64,000 nt of DNA from Cymbidium sinense (lineage: Eukaryota; Streptophyta; Magnoliopsida; Asparagales; Orchidaceae). The notes beneath the pieces are model-generated. The model made no database searches, was not told the DNA's origin, and was given only the letters and a program-made list of their open reading frames with translations. Position numbers and translations under genes: made by a program. Where the stretch lies: positions 73,366,443 to 73,430,442 of the forward strand of contig CM038229.1 of assembly GCA_021442155.1 (NCBI GenBank). The letters are read 5' to 3'. Each line of letters starts with the position of its first letter. Position 1 is the first letter of the stretch. This document shows positions 1 through 11,300 of this stretch, one piece after another.

Positions 1-560
1 GTTAGCACTAGGATCTATTGCTAGCTTGTGGACTACTACATCAGGAGCTAATTCAGGCATCTCTTCATAACTCCATGCAAATTAGTCATTAAACTCAGTC
101 AATAGCCTAACTAAGTCATTGGTTTCTTCTTCATTCAACAACGAACTGATGTACGTCAGGCATGAATTTTCTTCTATCCCGGGTTGATTTCTTTAAGCTT
201 ATCAATTATTGAATGAATCTCCTCTTCAAATTCTGGCAGTGCATCCTTGATTTAAAGATCATCTGAATCATCTGAGGTTTCTAAATACACATCCTCATAA
301 GAGTTTATGTTGTGTGAAAAGAACCTATCATCAACTAGACCCAATATATCAAATCCTAGTCTTAATCTCGATTGTGCTTCCCTACATGTATTATTCCAAA
401 GCATCTCAAATTACTCTGACCTGTGCCTGGACCTTGTATGAGAAATTAAACCATTCTGTATAATATTATGAACACAAGGTGAGTAAAAGTCAAACAATAA
501 TTTCATTAATTCTTTAAATGAATCCTCCTCAAGTTCTACATCAACTTTAGGACTTGAGGA
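1..560 (-). pseudogene. Ty3/gypsy pol: N-terminal edge of reverse transcriptase and upstream linker
   Basis: In the minus-strand frame ending at base 1, the translation contains FAWSYEEMPELAPDVVVHKL. This is the signature that opens Ty3/gypsy reverse transcriptases (consensus FAWSYEDMPGI, then a His-Lys-Leu segment). A stop codon at 82-84 sits where an aromatic or aliphatic residue normally precedes FAWS. Further upstream (about 250-560) are short stretches, such as LGFDILGLVDDRF, typical of the acidic linker between protease and RT, broken by frame changes. The catalytic RT motifs lie beyond the window. A functional RT is excluded by the stop. Confidence 0.8.
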
Positions 561-1149
561 TGATGATCCAAAAAAGAATCTCTTTGGTTACATATCTTTG
601 GAAGATTAAGGTGCTTAATTACAAAACCTTCAGCTTTTTGAGATGAAAGTGAGGTTAGAGCTAAGATTCCCGCTCTAATAGTCTCATAAACTTGATTGAA
701 TACTTTGCTTTGTTTGAGGCGGTCTTCATCACTATGATCAAAGTCACCTCCAATGGAGCCTGAGAGGGTTGGTATACTAATACATGAGACTCATCCTCAG
801 TTGGATTCCAAATCTATGTGAATAGTAGGGGTACTCTATGGAACATAACCCCTGTTGGTGACAATAGAGGGGTCTTCCACCTCTGGAACTGCCTCTATTT
901 TTACCTCTACCTTTGCCTGCTGGAGGTCGAGTCATCCTACCCACATGTCCATATGATGGAATGAACTGTGTGTGGAATGTGATATGCAGCTCTATTTCTT
1001 CTTTAATTCCCCATTCTTGCTCACTTGGATTTTCTTTTTTCTTTTCTTTCTCATTTGCTATTTCTTTTTATTCATTTTATTTCTCTTTTGGATTTGAATT
1101 TTGTCAAAGTTCACGAGAAAGAGTGTTTTGTGGAAGATAGTAGGTCACA

Positions 1150-1430
1150 TCCTCATAAATCTCAAGCTCTCTAACTGAAAATGGTTTTTCATCTCTCTTG
1201 ACATGGTACTCAATCCCATCCTTTTTAAACTTGATGCACTGATGGAGGGATGATGGAATCATCTTATTATGATGTATCTAAGGCCTACCGAACAAAATAG
1301 TGAACACAGTATTCAAATCAATTATGTAAAACTTGGCTTCTCGCACCTCTCTATCTCAGGTAACACTATGGAATAAAGCTCACCTTGTTCATTGAATCCT
1401 CTCAACATCATAATCTCTCGAGTGTGGAGA
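1150..1430 (-). pseudogene. Ty3/gypsy pol: conserved segment just after the protease
   Basis: The minus-strand frame reads YIIDLNTVFTILFGRP, a stop, IHHNKMIPSSLHQCIKFK, then KPFSVRELEIYEDVTYYLPQ. Plant gypsy polyproteins have the matching order F-x-V/I-I-D..Y-x-x-L-L-G-R-P-W-I-H, then P-S-T-L-H-Q-C-x-K, then K-P-F. The tryptophan of the GRPWIH motif is replaced by a TAG stop. A further frame change is needed to connect it with the protease open frame at higher coordinates. Confidence 0.75.
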
Positions 1431-1432
1431 TG

Positions 1433-1798
1433 TCAATCCTCAAATAGGCAAGGGTCTTTTGGACTCATAATGTTCAGATGCATTCGATGAGAACTATAAG
1501 TCCAATCGCCCATGTCAACTATAATGTAGAGGGGACGGTTGTGCTCCATGTCTCCTAGAAGATGGTCTTCATCTGTGAAAGTGATCCCCTGGACTTCTTT
1601 TGTGTAATGTGCCTCCTCACCAATAGCGGTCAGCTGAGCTAAGCATATCTCAGGATCAAGGAGAGCCTTGATTAATGATTCTCTCATCTCTTTGGATAAG
1701 ATAAGGGCATCGTATATGCTTAGCTTAGATGACAACTTTCTTAGATGAGAGAGGACATTGTAGTCCACCTTGGGCTGATCCTCCATAAGCATATCCAA
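1433..1798 (-). pseudogene. Ty3/gypsy protease region, catalytic motif lost
   Basis: This 121-codon minus-strand open frame has the ITFTDEDHLLGDMEHNRPLY block that precedes the retropepsin-like aspartic protease in plant gypsy polyproteins. Just downstream, where the active-site Asp-x-Gly-Ser should lie before L-N-I-M-P, the translation reads SSHRMHLNIMSPKDP. LNIM survives, but the catalytic D-x-G-S does not. The frame then stops. The homology assignment is good; the loss of catalysis is read directly from the sequence. Confidence 0.75.
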
Positions 1799-2524
1799 GA
1801 GTGGAGCATCCTGTGGAGGGGCTTCTCGATCCTCTATACCAATGACTTATTTCCCTCACTTGAGGTCGCCTAGAGGTAGAACCTTGCCCCCTAGAACCTG
1901 CCACTGAGGTTGAGGGTGATCTCTTGAGGTAGGGTAATGGAAAATTCTACCACACAGCTCACCTACAACTTCTTCTATGGGACCCTCATCAATGATTCCA
2001 AGTCTATCTCAAAGCCAAACTCATAGTATTCAGGAAAATCTTTTCAATCAAAGAGGAAGATCAGAATTGTTATAATTATTTTGACTTGAAGAGTTATCAT
2101 TAGAAGTAGACAACCCATCAGAAGTGACATAAATGTAATTCAAGCTAGCTTTATTCTTTAATTTCTTGGATTTGACAGGAGGTACAAAGTAGAAATCAAG
2201 TCAAGTGAGAGGGATGAGGGGTTTGATGCCCTCATTCACTGATATAAGAGTTCTACTAGAAGAAGAAGAGCTAGTTGAAGTAGAAGAAGTTGTTAATGTA
2301 GTGGTAGCAATGGTGGGCTGAGGTGGACGGTCGGTGGTTTACTTCTAGGATATCGGGCACACATGCTGCATTCTCACTTGAACTCCCTTCCTTGAGTTGG
2401 CTTTGACAACTTGCAAACTTTCCTTGATGTTGGAGGTTTGAGCTGACTTAGACACCTGTAAGGAAAGATTCTTTATTTTATGAACAATCTTTTTAGTGGT
2501 TTTGGATAAGGAGATATCCCAACC
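1799..2524 (-). pseudogene. Gag-pol linker of element A, degenerate
   Basis: No long open frame survives between the zinc-knuckle-like segment and the protease block. Charged, low-complexity stretches in several frames (Ser/Glu-rich near 2240-2290) fit the poorly conserved linker of plant gypsy polyproteins. It is assigned by position only. Confidence 0.5.
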
Positions 2525-2845
2525 TTATTTGGTTTTGGAAGGAGTGCAAGTATCCCCAAGGATTACCCTAATGGAACTTGATGGTTGTTCCACAAGGTAT
2601 TCCTCCGGGATGACTATGACACCAGTCTTGAAGCTATGTTCAAGCCAGTTCTTAAATGTGAAGTAATCTTCCAAAACATGACCTAGCATACAGTGGTAGG
2701 AGAAAAAGTTAGGTTCATAGCTTTTGCCCACTTCCTCCGGTCTCTTATGTTCAGGTAACTGAATATCAAGTTTCTTTAAGAGGTTCTTAAAGATCTTCCT
2801 GATCACCTCCCTCTTAAATGAATAAGGCTTATTAAGTTTATCCAA
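2525..2845 (-). pseudogene. Ty3/gypsy gag C-terminal segment with a degenerate zinc-knuckle-like motif
   Basis: This 106-codon minus-strand open frame contains FFSYHCMLGHVLEDYFTFKN. It aligns with the plant gypsy gag motif C-x-Y-H-x-x-x-G-H-x-x-E-D-C-x-x-x-K, normally a nucleic-acid-binding zinc-knuckle variant. His, Gly-His and Glu-Asp are kept. The first Cys has become Ser and the Cys after Glu-Asp has become Tyr, so metal binding is probably lost. It lies downstream of the capsid segment in the correct order. Confidence 0.7.
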
Positions 2846-3139
2846 AAGAGTAGGTGTACCATGGCTACCTGGCGACGGATATGTGTATCGCTACTACAGA
2901 TGGTGTGGCTGAGGAGGAGATGGTGCAGGCCTTAGAGGCTGGCCTTGGAGGCTGCTGTGGCTGTCGGTAGGGCTTCCCGGTGGTGGTAGAGGAGGTGGAA
3001 GTTAAGGCTGCTGACGTTGTGGTCTCATGGACTGATCTCTAGCTGGTTGCTTCCCTTTGTATACTATTATCACTATTCTCGATTTCTTCTCATATACCTT
3101 CTGTAGCTTTGACTTAGGCAAGTGGTCGTGAAAAGGTAA
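2846..3139 (-). pseudogene. Proline-rich gag spacer, degenerate
   Basis: Minus-strand translations here are rich in Pro, Gln, Arg and Ser (clearest around 2900-3010). They sit between the capsid-like domain and the knuckle-like segment, where plant gypsy gag proteins usually have a Pro/Gln-rich spacer. Frame breaks separate it from both neighbours. Confidence 0.5.
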
Positions 3140-3715
3140 CTATTTGGCCTCTCCTTGTGGACTAGTCACCTTGTTGATTAACTTCTCAAAAGTTTTGATA
3201 GTGAAGCCCTTAAGGATGAAGGTGACCGGGCCATGGATATTCTTTAGAAGAATCTCAATGGCATGCTGTTCAGACATTTGCGGCTTGCATTTCATACTCA
3301 GGTTACACCATCTGAGAATGTAGTCAATAAGGGACTCACCTGGGTGTTCTTGTGCTACAATGAGATCGTGCACAGTGACCTTTTGCTGAGCTCTAATAAA
3401 CCTCTTGATAAAGAGTTGCTCCAACTCAGCAAATGTCTTCACTGAATTGTTGGAAAGTTCAGCAAACCAGTCAAATGCTATATTCTCTAAGCTATTGATG
3501 AAGAGATATAATAGTAAAGCGTCACTGCCACCAATGTTGCAACAACTAGCTTTGAAATGCATGATATGCTGCCTCGGGTTTTTACTGCCATCAAAACTCT
3601 TGAAAGAATGTGACACGAAACCCTTAGGATATTGGATTGCATCAAATTCCTCTAGGTAGGGTCTACCCTTTGGAACTAATGATCCTTCTTGGGTTTGTGC
3701 CAATGCTTCCTTCAC
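3140..3715 (-). pseudogene. gag: Ty3/gypsy gag capsid-like domain (retrotransposon gag family)
   Basis: This is the best preserved coding piece of element A, 191 codons. It starts with the PYLEEFDAIQYPKGFVSHSF block, runs through a helix-rich capsid region with DPRQHI-like KNPRQHIMHFKA, then LENIAFDWFAEL and FAELEQLFIKRF, and ends with ILLKNIHGPVTFILKGF. These match the order and spacing of plant Ty3/gypsy gag proteins, where the domain assembles the particle around the RNA. The frame is shorter than an intact gag because flanking parts are in other frames. It is expected to be non-functional, since every neighbouring polyprotein segment is disrupted. Confidence 0.85.
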
Positions 3716-3989
3716 CTGTTACTCAACCATGAACTTGATATATTTTCTTGTATGGAGGTAGTATCCACTACCTTCCTATACATGCTGGTGCTACATTACT
3801 CTACTGGAGGTAAGGTCTTGGCTGGGTCCAAGACATGCACCAACTCTAGCTGACTAATCTCAACTATGGTAGGATGAATTGCCGAGGCTTGATTCTACAA
3901 TGTTAAGACAGTTGTTAATAGATCTTCAAGCCTCTTCTCCATCCTATCTATCTTTTCATCCTTTTGCTTTATCTGTGCTTGGAGGTGTT

Positions 3990-5618
3990 GGGTGTAGGTC
4001 TTCTGCCGCCTTCACCTTCCATCTACTTCTCTAAAGGGACCTTGGATATCTACCATGCAAACCCCTACTGAGTCTCTCAACAAATCATCTTCATTAGGAT
4101 CGAAGCTGATCTTCTCCTCATCAGACCAGCCATATCCTAGGATTTCTTTCTTCTCCATAAGATAATGTGCTATTATGTCCTCTAGAGAACGATCTGTCTG
4201 GACTGGCATAACTGACTTTGGCTGACCAGTGGTGGGTTCACTATCATGTACCGTGAGGCACCGGACCTCCCCTAATTTTAAAGAGTCAATCCTGTGAGGG
4301 TTATACTCACTAGAAGAAATGCACTCTTGATTGTCACTGATTCTGTATGGGGTGACACTTCTAGGAGGCTCTAACATCATGGGTATAATTGGGCTATCAC
4401 CTCCTCCCTCTATAACTGTTGTAACCATCTATATGTCCTACTATGGTGGTGGTGGTGATGGGACGACCACTATGCTTCGAGGTCGCCATTCCTTCTGCAC
4501 CATGATTAGAGCAGACGGTCAAGCAGGAGAGCTTGGCCTCGCTATAGTAGGTGGTGTGGATGGGATGGGATCTCTCGGCCATATCCAGATCACCAACGAG
4601 ATCCTCTTCTCCCAAATGTGGTTCATGGCCTTTGGCAGAACTGGAGATGCTGAAACATGGATCAGAGATGACGGACGGGGGGTAGAGCGGTGTGGTGGAG
4701 ACACCACCGATTCTCTCAAAACAGAAGCTCTCCTTCTGAGATGGGTAGTCCCCGTAAGTAGAATACTATCTGTATGATCAATGTGGGTAGCGCACTGATC
4801 AAGAAAATCAATGAGTGCAGAGGTCACCCAAACCTCCTCTCCCTAGTGATCTCACGTGGCCTCCGCCTCTTCTTCTAAATATGCTTCCCCATGCTATGGG
4901 GGATAATGAATCTCAATTCTAATTGTGCCCCAGACTCAGATCATCTATAGGCTCTGCCAACTTGACGTAGAACTAAACGGAGGCCGACATATGACCTCCT
5001 ACTCTAATTGACTGGTGGCTGAAATTGAACCGCTGGTGGAGGTGAAGCAGGGATCCTCCTAGCATCCTCTCTATCAGACCCAGTGAGAGGATGGAATGGG
5101 TTCACTGTAACCAATGGGAAATCCAAGTGGGCAACTCCTCAATAACGACCGTGTAGCTGCCTCCATCTTCCTAGCAATGCGGGTATGGTATCGCTTTATC
5201 ATGCAATTTTTGTTCCTCCTCTGAGTCTTGGTGGGGCGAGCTAAGTAAGAACTAGACCCAACCTTCGGGGAGACAATCCACGGGATCAGGAGCCTCGAGG
5301 GTGCTAATGAGTGGGTGCTAGCTCAGGGGCACGGAAACAACCTGGTGCACGCAGCTCTATCATGCGGTACTAATCGGCACTATAGGAATCCGCCTTCCTC
5401 TTGTGAGGGAATATCGTCGATGGCATGTTAATCAATGACCGGCTGCCGATCTATGCTCCTCAAGTGGTGAGGGGAGGTCCCTCACAGGTAATCCTTGCCT
5501 CCTCAAAACCTCATCCAAAGTGGATAAGATGGGCGTAGTCCGAATGGGGAAGGCTGGCCTGATCCAGGGCCAAGTCCATCCCATGGGGAACGGTAAACAC
5601 ATACTTGGGTGTTGCCAT
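3990..5618 (-). pseudogene. Gag N-terminal region or ORF1 of element A, broken
   Basis: A plausible gag start is the ATG at 5618-5616. The minus-strand reading begins MATPKYVFTVPHGMDLALDQ, and a stop follows within about 36 codons. Residual frames are at 4827-4519 and 4428-4012; the latter is acidic, with SLEDIIAHYLMEKKEILGYG. Many Tat/Ogre elements carry extra coding sequence before gag, so this stretch could be the gag N-terminus or a separate ORF1. The region is more GC-rich than the leader. Plus-strand open frames here are antisense shadows. Confidence 0.55.
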
Positions 5619-5919
5619 TTCTATCAATTGAAAATTGAAGAACTGAACTATCTGAGAGTCAATGTTGAAAATAAACTTGAATCAGATTCCTATTGATTTT
5701 GAATTTTGAATTTCAGAATTTGAACCCATACTCAACATTTGAAAGTATTAAGTCTGGTTCAAATGAATTTATATGAGATTTGAGATTTGATTGAAAAGAG
5801 AAATTTTTGAATACAGAATCCACTTTCAACAAATTTTGGTATGTTGAAAATGGCTTCAAATATTTTTGAAGAGATGCTTCCATAGGTTCATATTTGAATT
5901 TTGAATTTTGATTTGTGGA

Positions 5920-8126
5920 CCCTTCATTTAACAAATTTGGGTATGTTAAAGTAAAGGGTCAATTTGATTTTGTTTTTGATTTGAGATTTTTAGAATTTGT
6001 TCACTTAGCAAATTTGAGTATGCTAAGTGAGGTGTTTGATAATAATTGTTTCTTCTTTTTGTTTCTTTGTTTGTTTTATTTTGTGAGTCATTTATGATTT
6101 TGAAAAATGGAATCCTCATTTAGCAATTTTCAGTATGCTAAAATGAAGAATCCAAGTGTGTTTTGTTTTGAATTTTTTTTTGAAAATAAGATCCTTAGCA
6201 AATTTGAGAATGCTAAGAAAATCCTAATGTATTTTTTTATTTTTATTTAATTTTTGAAAATAGGATTCTTAGTAAATTTAGTTATGCTAAGGAAATCCTA
6301 ATGTGTTTCTTTTGATTTTGATTTTGGAAAAATTGGATCCTTAGCAAATTTGGGTATGCTAAGGAAATCTTAATGCATTTCTTTTTTTGAAGATTTTGAT
6401 TTTTAAAAATAGGATCCTTAGCAAATTTGCGTATGCTAAGGAAATCCAAATGTGTTTCTTTTGTTTTTGATTTTGGAAAATGGGATCCTTAGCAAATTTG
6501 GGCATGCTAAGGAAATCCCATTGTGTTTCTCTTTGAAGATTTTGATTTTGAAAAATAGGATCCTTAACAAATTTGGGTATGCTAAGGAAATCCTAATGTG
6601 TTTTTTTTTTGAAGATTTTGATTTTGAAAAATAGGATCCTTAGCAAATTTGGGTATGCTAAGAAAATCCTAATCTGTCTCTTTTGTTTTAAATTGGGGAA
6701 ACTTCATTTTAGCAAATGTGGTATGCTAGAATGAAGTTCCAAATGTGTTTTGAAATTTTTTTGTGAAATGGAGATTTCACTTAGCGAATTTGAGTATGCT
6801 AAATGAATTTCCAAAAATGTGTTTTGAAAGTTCTTTTTGTTTTTGATTTAGTTTTGAAAATGGAGACTTCACTTTAGCGAATATGGTATGCTAAAGAATG
6901 AAGTTCCAAAAGTGTTTTGTTTTATTTTGGAAAAGGGAAACTTCATTTTAGCAAATGTGGTATGCTAGAATGAAGTTCCAAATATATTTTGAAAAAATTT
7001 CTTTTGTTGTCTTTGAAAAGAGAGATTTCCATTTAACAAATTTGGGTATGTGAGATGAAAATCAATTTTTGAAAGAGGAAATCTCAACTTAATCATATAT
7101 GGAATATGTTAAGTGGGATTTCAAAATAATGTCATTTTATTTGGAAATGAAATTTCTATTCAATAAATTTGGGTATATTGAATGCAGATGTTTATATGTG
7201 CTTTTTGAAAGTTTTATTTTTGATTTTGTTTGAACATGAAACATCCATTCAATAAATGTGGGTATATGGAATGGAGAGGTTTCATATGTTCTTTTGGAAA
7301 ATTTATTTTTGACTTTGTTTGAAAATGAAACATCCATTCAATAAATGTGGATATATTGAATGAAGAGGTTTCATATGTGCTTTTAGAAAATTTATTTTTT
7401 TTATTTTCTTTGAAAATGAAACATCCATTGAATAAATATGGGTATATTGAATGGAGAGATTTCATATGTGCTTTTGAAAAATTTATTTTGATTTTTGTTT
7501 GAAAATGAAACATCCATTCAATAAATGTGGTATATTGAATGGAGAGGCTTCATATGTGCTTTTGGAAAATTTATTTTGATTTTTTGCTTGGAACTGAAAC
7601 ATCCATTCAATAAATGTTGGTATATTGAATGGAGAGGTTTCATATGTGCTTTTGGAAAATTAATTTTTTGATTTTGTTTGAAAATGTGAAAATTCCAAAT
7701 TATCACATGTGGAATGTGTTGAATAGAATTTCAAGGTTGTAATTTTTGTTTGAAGGTGTAACATCCATTCAACACATTTGGATGTATTGAATAGATAAAC
7801 CTTTTTAAAATTTTGTGCTTTTGAAAACCTAATTGTTGGAATTCTATTTTTGAAAATGAAGTCTTCATCAAAATGAATTGAGTGAAGAAGTTCATTTGTG
7901 CTTTTAGAAAATGTGATTGTTGGAATTTTATTTTTATAAATATGATCCTACATATAACAATCATGAATATTGTTAGATGAAGGTGATTTAGGAAATTTTT
8001 TGTGCAAAACATTTTATTATATGCATTTTGAAAGAGTGATTTTGAAAAGCAAGATTTTTATGAAGGATTTATTTTGTCTTTATTATTTTAGAATGAACCT
8101 TTCCTTACCATAAAAAAATGGTAAGG
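5920..8126 (-). repeat. Tandem hairpin-repeat array in the 5' leader of element A
   Basis: About 25 head-to-tail units of about 70-91 bp lie between the primer-binding site and gag. Each holds an inverted repeat around a short AT-rich loop (often AAATTTGGGTA on the plus strand), with AT-rich spacers rich in TTTTGATTTTG. Stem types change in blocks. TCACTTAGCA/TGCTAAGTGA is at 6001-6030. CCTTAGCA/TGCTAAGG dominates about 6190-6670. CTTCATTTTAGCA pairs with TGCTAGAATGAAG at 6702-6736, with one mismatch. CCATTC with GAATGG, extended by GAAAC/GTTTC, fills about 7230-7650 at a period near 90. CCTTACCAT/ATGGTAAGG is at 8103-8126. The sense transcript would carry these as a series of RNA hairpins. 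Confidence 0.85.
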
Positions 8127-8171
8127 AGGAAGTATTTAAATATTTTCTTTTTATTAGATTTTTATTTTCAC

Positions 8172-8279
8172 CCATTGGCGAATCCAACAAGGGTTTTAAG
8201 ACCAACACGCGGTGAGGTCCTAAAACCTAAAGATGTTGGCTAGCTTAACTTAAGGATGAAATAAGCTAAGGGCCAATGG
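8172..8279 (-). promoter_or_regulatory. Nested inverted repeats beside the primer-binding site (possible structured RNA leader)
   Basis: Three nested complementary pairs occur. CCATTGGC (8172-8179) pairs with GCCAATGG (8272-8279). CCAACA (8184-8189) pairs with TGTTGG (8234-8239). GTTTTAAGACC (8193-8203) pairs with GGTCCTAAAAC (8216-8226). A further stem, TAGCTTA (8241-8247) with TAAGCTA (8262-8268), sits beside them. Copy G has the corresponding segment at about 56861-56969 with most pairs kept. The position just downstream of the primer site in the sense RNA is where retroelements often carry packaging or dimerisation structures; that role is inferred. Confidence 0.5.
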
Positions 8280-8371
8280 AGAGAAAGATGGTCTTGGATT
8301 CATTAAAAAGTACAAACCTGCTATTAATACTTAGAGACAATGATCATTTGCCAAAGATGGAGAAAGGAATC

Positions 8372-8390
8372 CTCCCCAGTGGAGTCACTA
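8372..8390 (-). promoter_or_regulatory. Primer-binding site, tRNA-Arg type
   Basis: On the minus strand the sequence after the LTR reads TAGTGACTCCACTGGGGAGG. A plant tRNA-Arg(ACG) with its CCA tail would pair with TGGCGACTCCACTGGGGATC, so this differs at a few positions. It lies 8 bases inside the LTR end, as expected for a primer site. tRNA-Arg priming is a known feature of Ogre-type elements. Confidence 0.75.
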
Positions 8391-11300
8391 GAAAAATCTA
8401 CAGTGAAATATTTTCAATTTCTTTTCTAAGATGTATACTTCTGTCTTTAATCTATGCAGGATAAAATGAAGATAGAAATGTACTCTTAATGCATTTGGAT
8501 ACCACATAGATTCACAGATGTTCTTATTAGGGTGATCGGGTATAATATTGAGGAAAAGTGTACTATCTAGAAAGATAGAAGTCACGATCATACAATGGAC
8601 CTAATCACCTGAATTAGGACTCCTAAAGACAATGAGTCTGGATATGTACTAGAGATTCTTCCCTTACTTTATATGGAAATGTAAAGTAGAGTTTATTTTA
8701 AATCGAGTTCATTATGTTCTCTACAGGGGCAAGCCCCCATAGTTAATTACATCCTAAGGAAGGAGATTCCTTAGGAATACTCTCGATTATGATAAATGAT
8801 CATTGTCTCCAAAGATTTCAATAGGTAGGACTATCAATCGATTAGTTTATTTTTAAAAATTCAAGTGGGATCGATCAAGAGGAGGGAGTTCTTATCGAAG
8901 CCAAATGAAAACAAGCAGGGGATTCTTAGGATACTAAGAAGCCTAATAAGCATCTCAAACTACCCTATGGTTGGGCTTTACATTTTTGAAATTGAATTAA
9001 TTTGTTTGAGTTGAATTTTTATTTAGAAATTTAGGGCTTATAATTTCACAATACAAGGTTATGGAAATGCCTAAGAGATGAGGATTTATACTTATAGCCC
9101 ACAAAGGGAGGAAGCAACCTCAGAACCTAAATCTAGGGAGCTCTGGTAAGGGCCAAAAGCATGACCTAAATCTAAGGCAAAGATGGGTATTTAGTTTACC
9201 TCCACAGGAGAGGACAAACCACCTGACTGCTTGGACTTACAACCGCCTGGGGGTGGCCGCCAACTAACTTATCTTACGATTTCAAATTCATGTAGATAGG
9301 GCATATGCTTTGTGCAAGATAGTTAGGCTATTATTTATTTTAAAAATAGACTAAGTCCTTAAACTCACTCCCTATGAGAATAGATCATGAAGGGTTATGA
9401 GAAATGGCTTAGATCTAATGCAAAATTTTAGCATATTTTATTTTTACTTTGGATAATTATTTGACTCAGACTGTAGGATTCATATGCATAATGCATGAGA
9501 AATAGGATTATAGGTTAGAATCAATGAGATAAGAAGGTGTGTTTCCACCATGGCTCTCACAGGTCAAGCCAAGTTCTCTGGCAAAGGTGGAAGCCCTCCA
9601 ATCAAGAGTGCAATAATATGCTTTTATGCATGATGTTAGAAAAGAAATACTCATCCAGCTAAGGAATTGTTAATTCTTTTATCTTGATTTTTTGCCTAAG
9701 ATTTAGTTGAGGTTATGAGTTCTTTTATTTTTAATTTTGAGTTGTTTAATTTAATAGAAGATTTATTTTTCTCTAAGAGCCTAATCATCATCAGGCCATA
9801 CATGAAGCAAGGAAGAAACTAGGAAAATGACGCCATTTTAATGCACAAGTTAAACAAAATATCAAACATTTTATAAAGCTAATGCAAAAGAATAAAATGC
9901 CATTTGTGGTCGGGTACCACCACACAAACCTAAAAATAAATTGGGTAGTTGAGCTCTACCCTTATATAACCTGGATTACAAATGAATCAATTTACAATCA
10001 AGTAAGGAAATTTATGTTATGGGGTCTTCATTTCTTCTTTTCTTCTTTCTTATTTCTTCTTTTTTTCTTCTTTCTTCTTTTGTTCATTTTTTGGACGGTT
10101 GAAATGTGGATGCTTCAAAGGCTTCACATGGTTCATACGATGAGATCTTATGACCAATTTTCATCTTAATCTCTCATAACAATCATTCCAAAATCCTAAT
10201 TATGAAATTACATGAAAAGGGAAAAGTAAATCTAAGTAGTACCTGCAAAATAGAGATTAGCTAATCAGACCATATAAATCCCAATCATCTATATTAGACT
10301 TAGCACCTCACACATGGGTAACCAAGTCCACCTGACCTATTGGATTATGCTTAGGGGTATAAGCACCTACACAGCAAAAGCATATATATTTTTATTACAA
10401 CGCCCCTTAAGCACAATCCCCTGTAGAAAATAATGATTAGATAAAATCATTCTACCATTCATTCTACACTGATACACCCTAACATCTAGACTAGAAATAA
10501 TACATCATAAAACTAAAGCAAACATCAGGCCATCCACCGCCCTAACCTAAAGTGAGAAGTGGTGACTTAGGCTAATGTGTGTGCTGTTTAAAGTTTTTGT
10601 ATGGTATGCTTAGCTAGGTTTTAAGGTTTGGATTTTTTAAGTGTGAAAGTGTTCAACTTAGAGGGTGATTTCATTTAAGTTATTTAGTTGATTTGGGTTA
10701 ATTTTATTTGATGATTTTTATTTGGTTTGAATGAACCTACTTAACTACTAAAGGTTATAAAGAGAGGGAAAAGAGTAAGGAACTTCTCTTTCCTTCCGTA
10801 CCCTAAGTAATTTCTAAAGTGGATTCATATTTAATTTTATTTAGTGAATGTTTTGTTATGTGTTTTAATTAATCCTAAGTTTAGATCAACTCTAAATAAT
10901 CCCATTCAAATGGAAAGACATTTTAAGATTAAGTAAAGTGAATTAATATCACAAAAATACACATCACTTCATTTCTTTCCAAATATATATAACATGCATA
11001 TGGATGCATCCTAAGCATATCTATACATACAAATGAAAATGTTTAGCACACTTTATGATGAATGCTAAGAAATATTACTTAAGAAAATTTGAATGCTTTA
11101 TGATGCATGATTTTCATTTAGTAGAAAAGAGGGATTTCTTTTATCCATTATTCACATGCACATGTATATGTATGAAAGACATAAGTGAGTATGACGCCAT
11201 TATTAGCACTAAGGGTGCAAGGTACAAGACCTACTTAGGGCTACTTAAAGCATCGCTACCCCGAGGTTGTCTAGACTAATATACCACTTTCCTTAAATAT

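Noticed and set aside
4331..4777. 148-codon plus-strand frame opposite element A gag region
   Set aside because: Antisense to the gypsy gag-side coding strand, with no motif; treated as a shadow frame.
7137..8012. Set of similar minus-strand frames with repeated HSIYP-like peptides
   Set aside because: These come from the 90-bp hairpin repeats of the leader; the periodicity explains the protein similarity.
10028..10090. TTC-rich tract as a polypurine primer tract
   Set aside because: It lies inside the LTR in every copy, not beside an LTR start, so it is an LTR-internal simple repeat.
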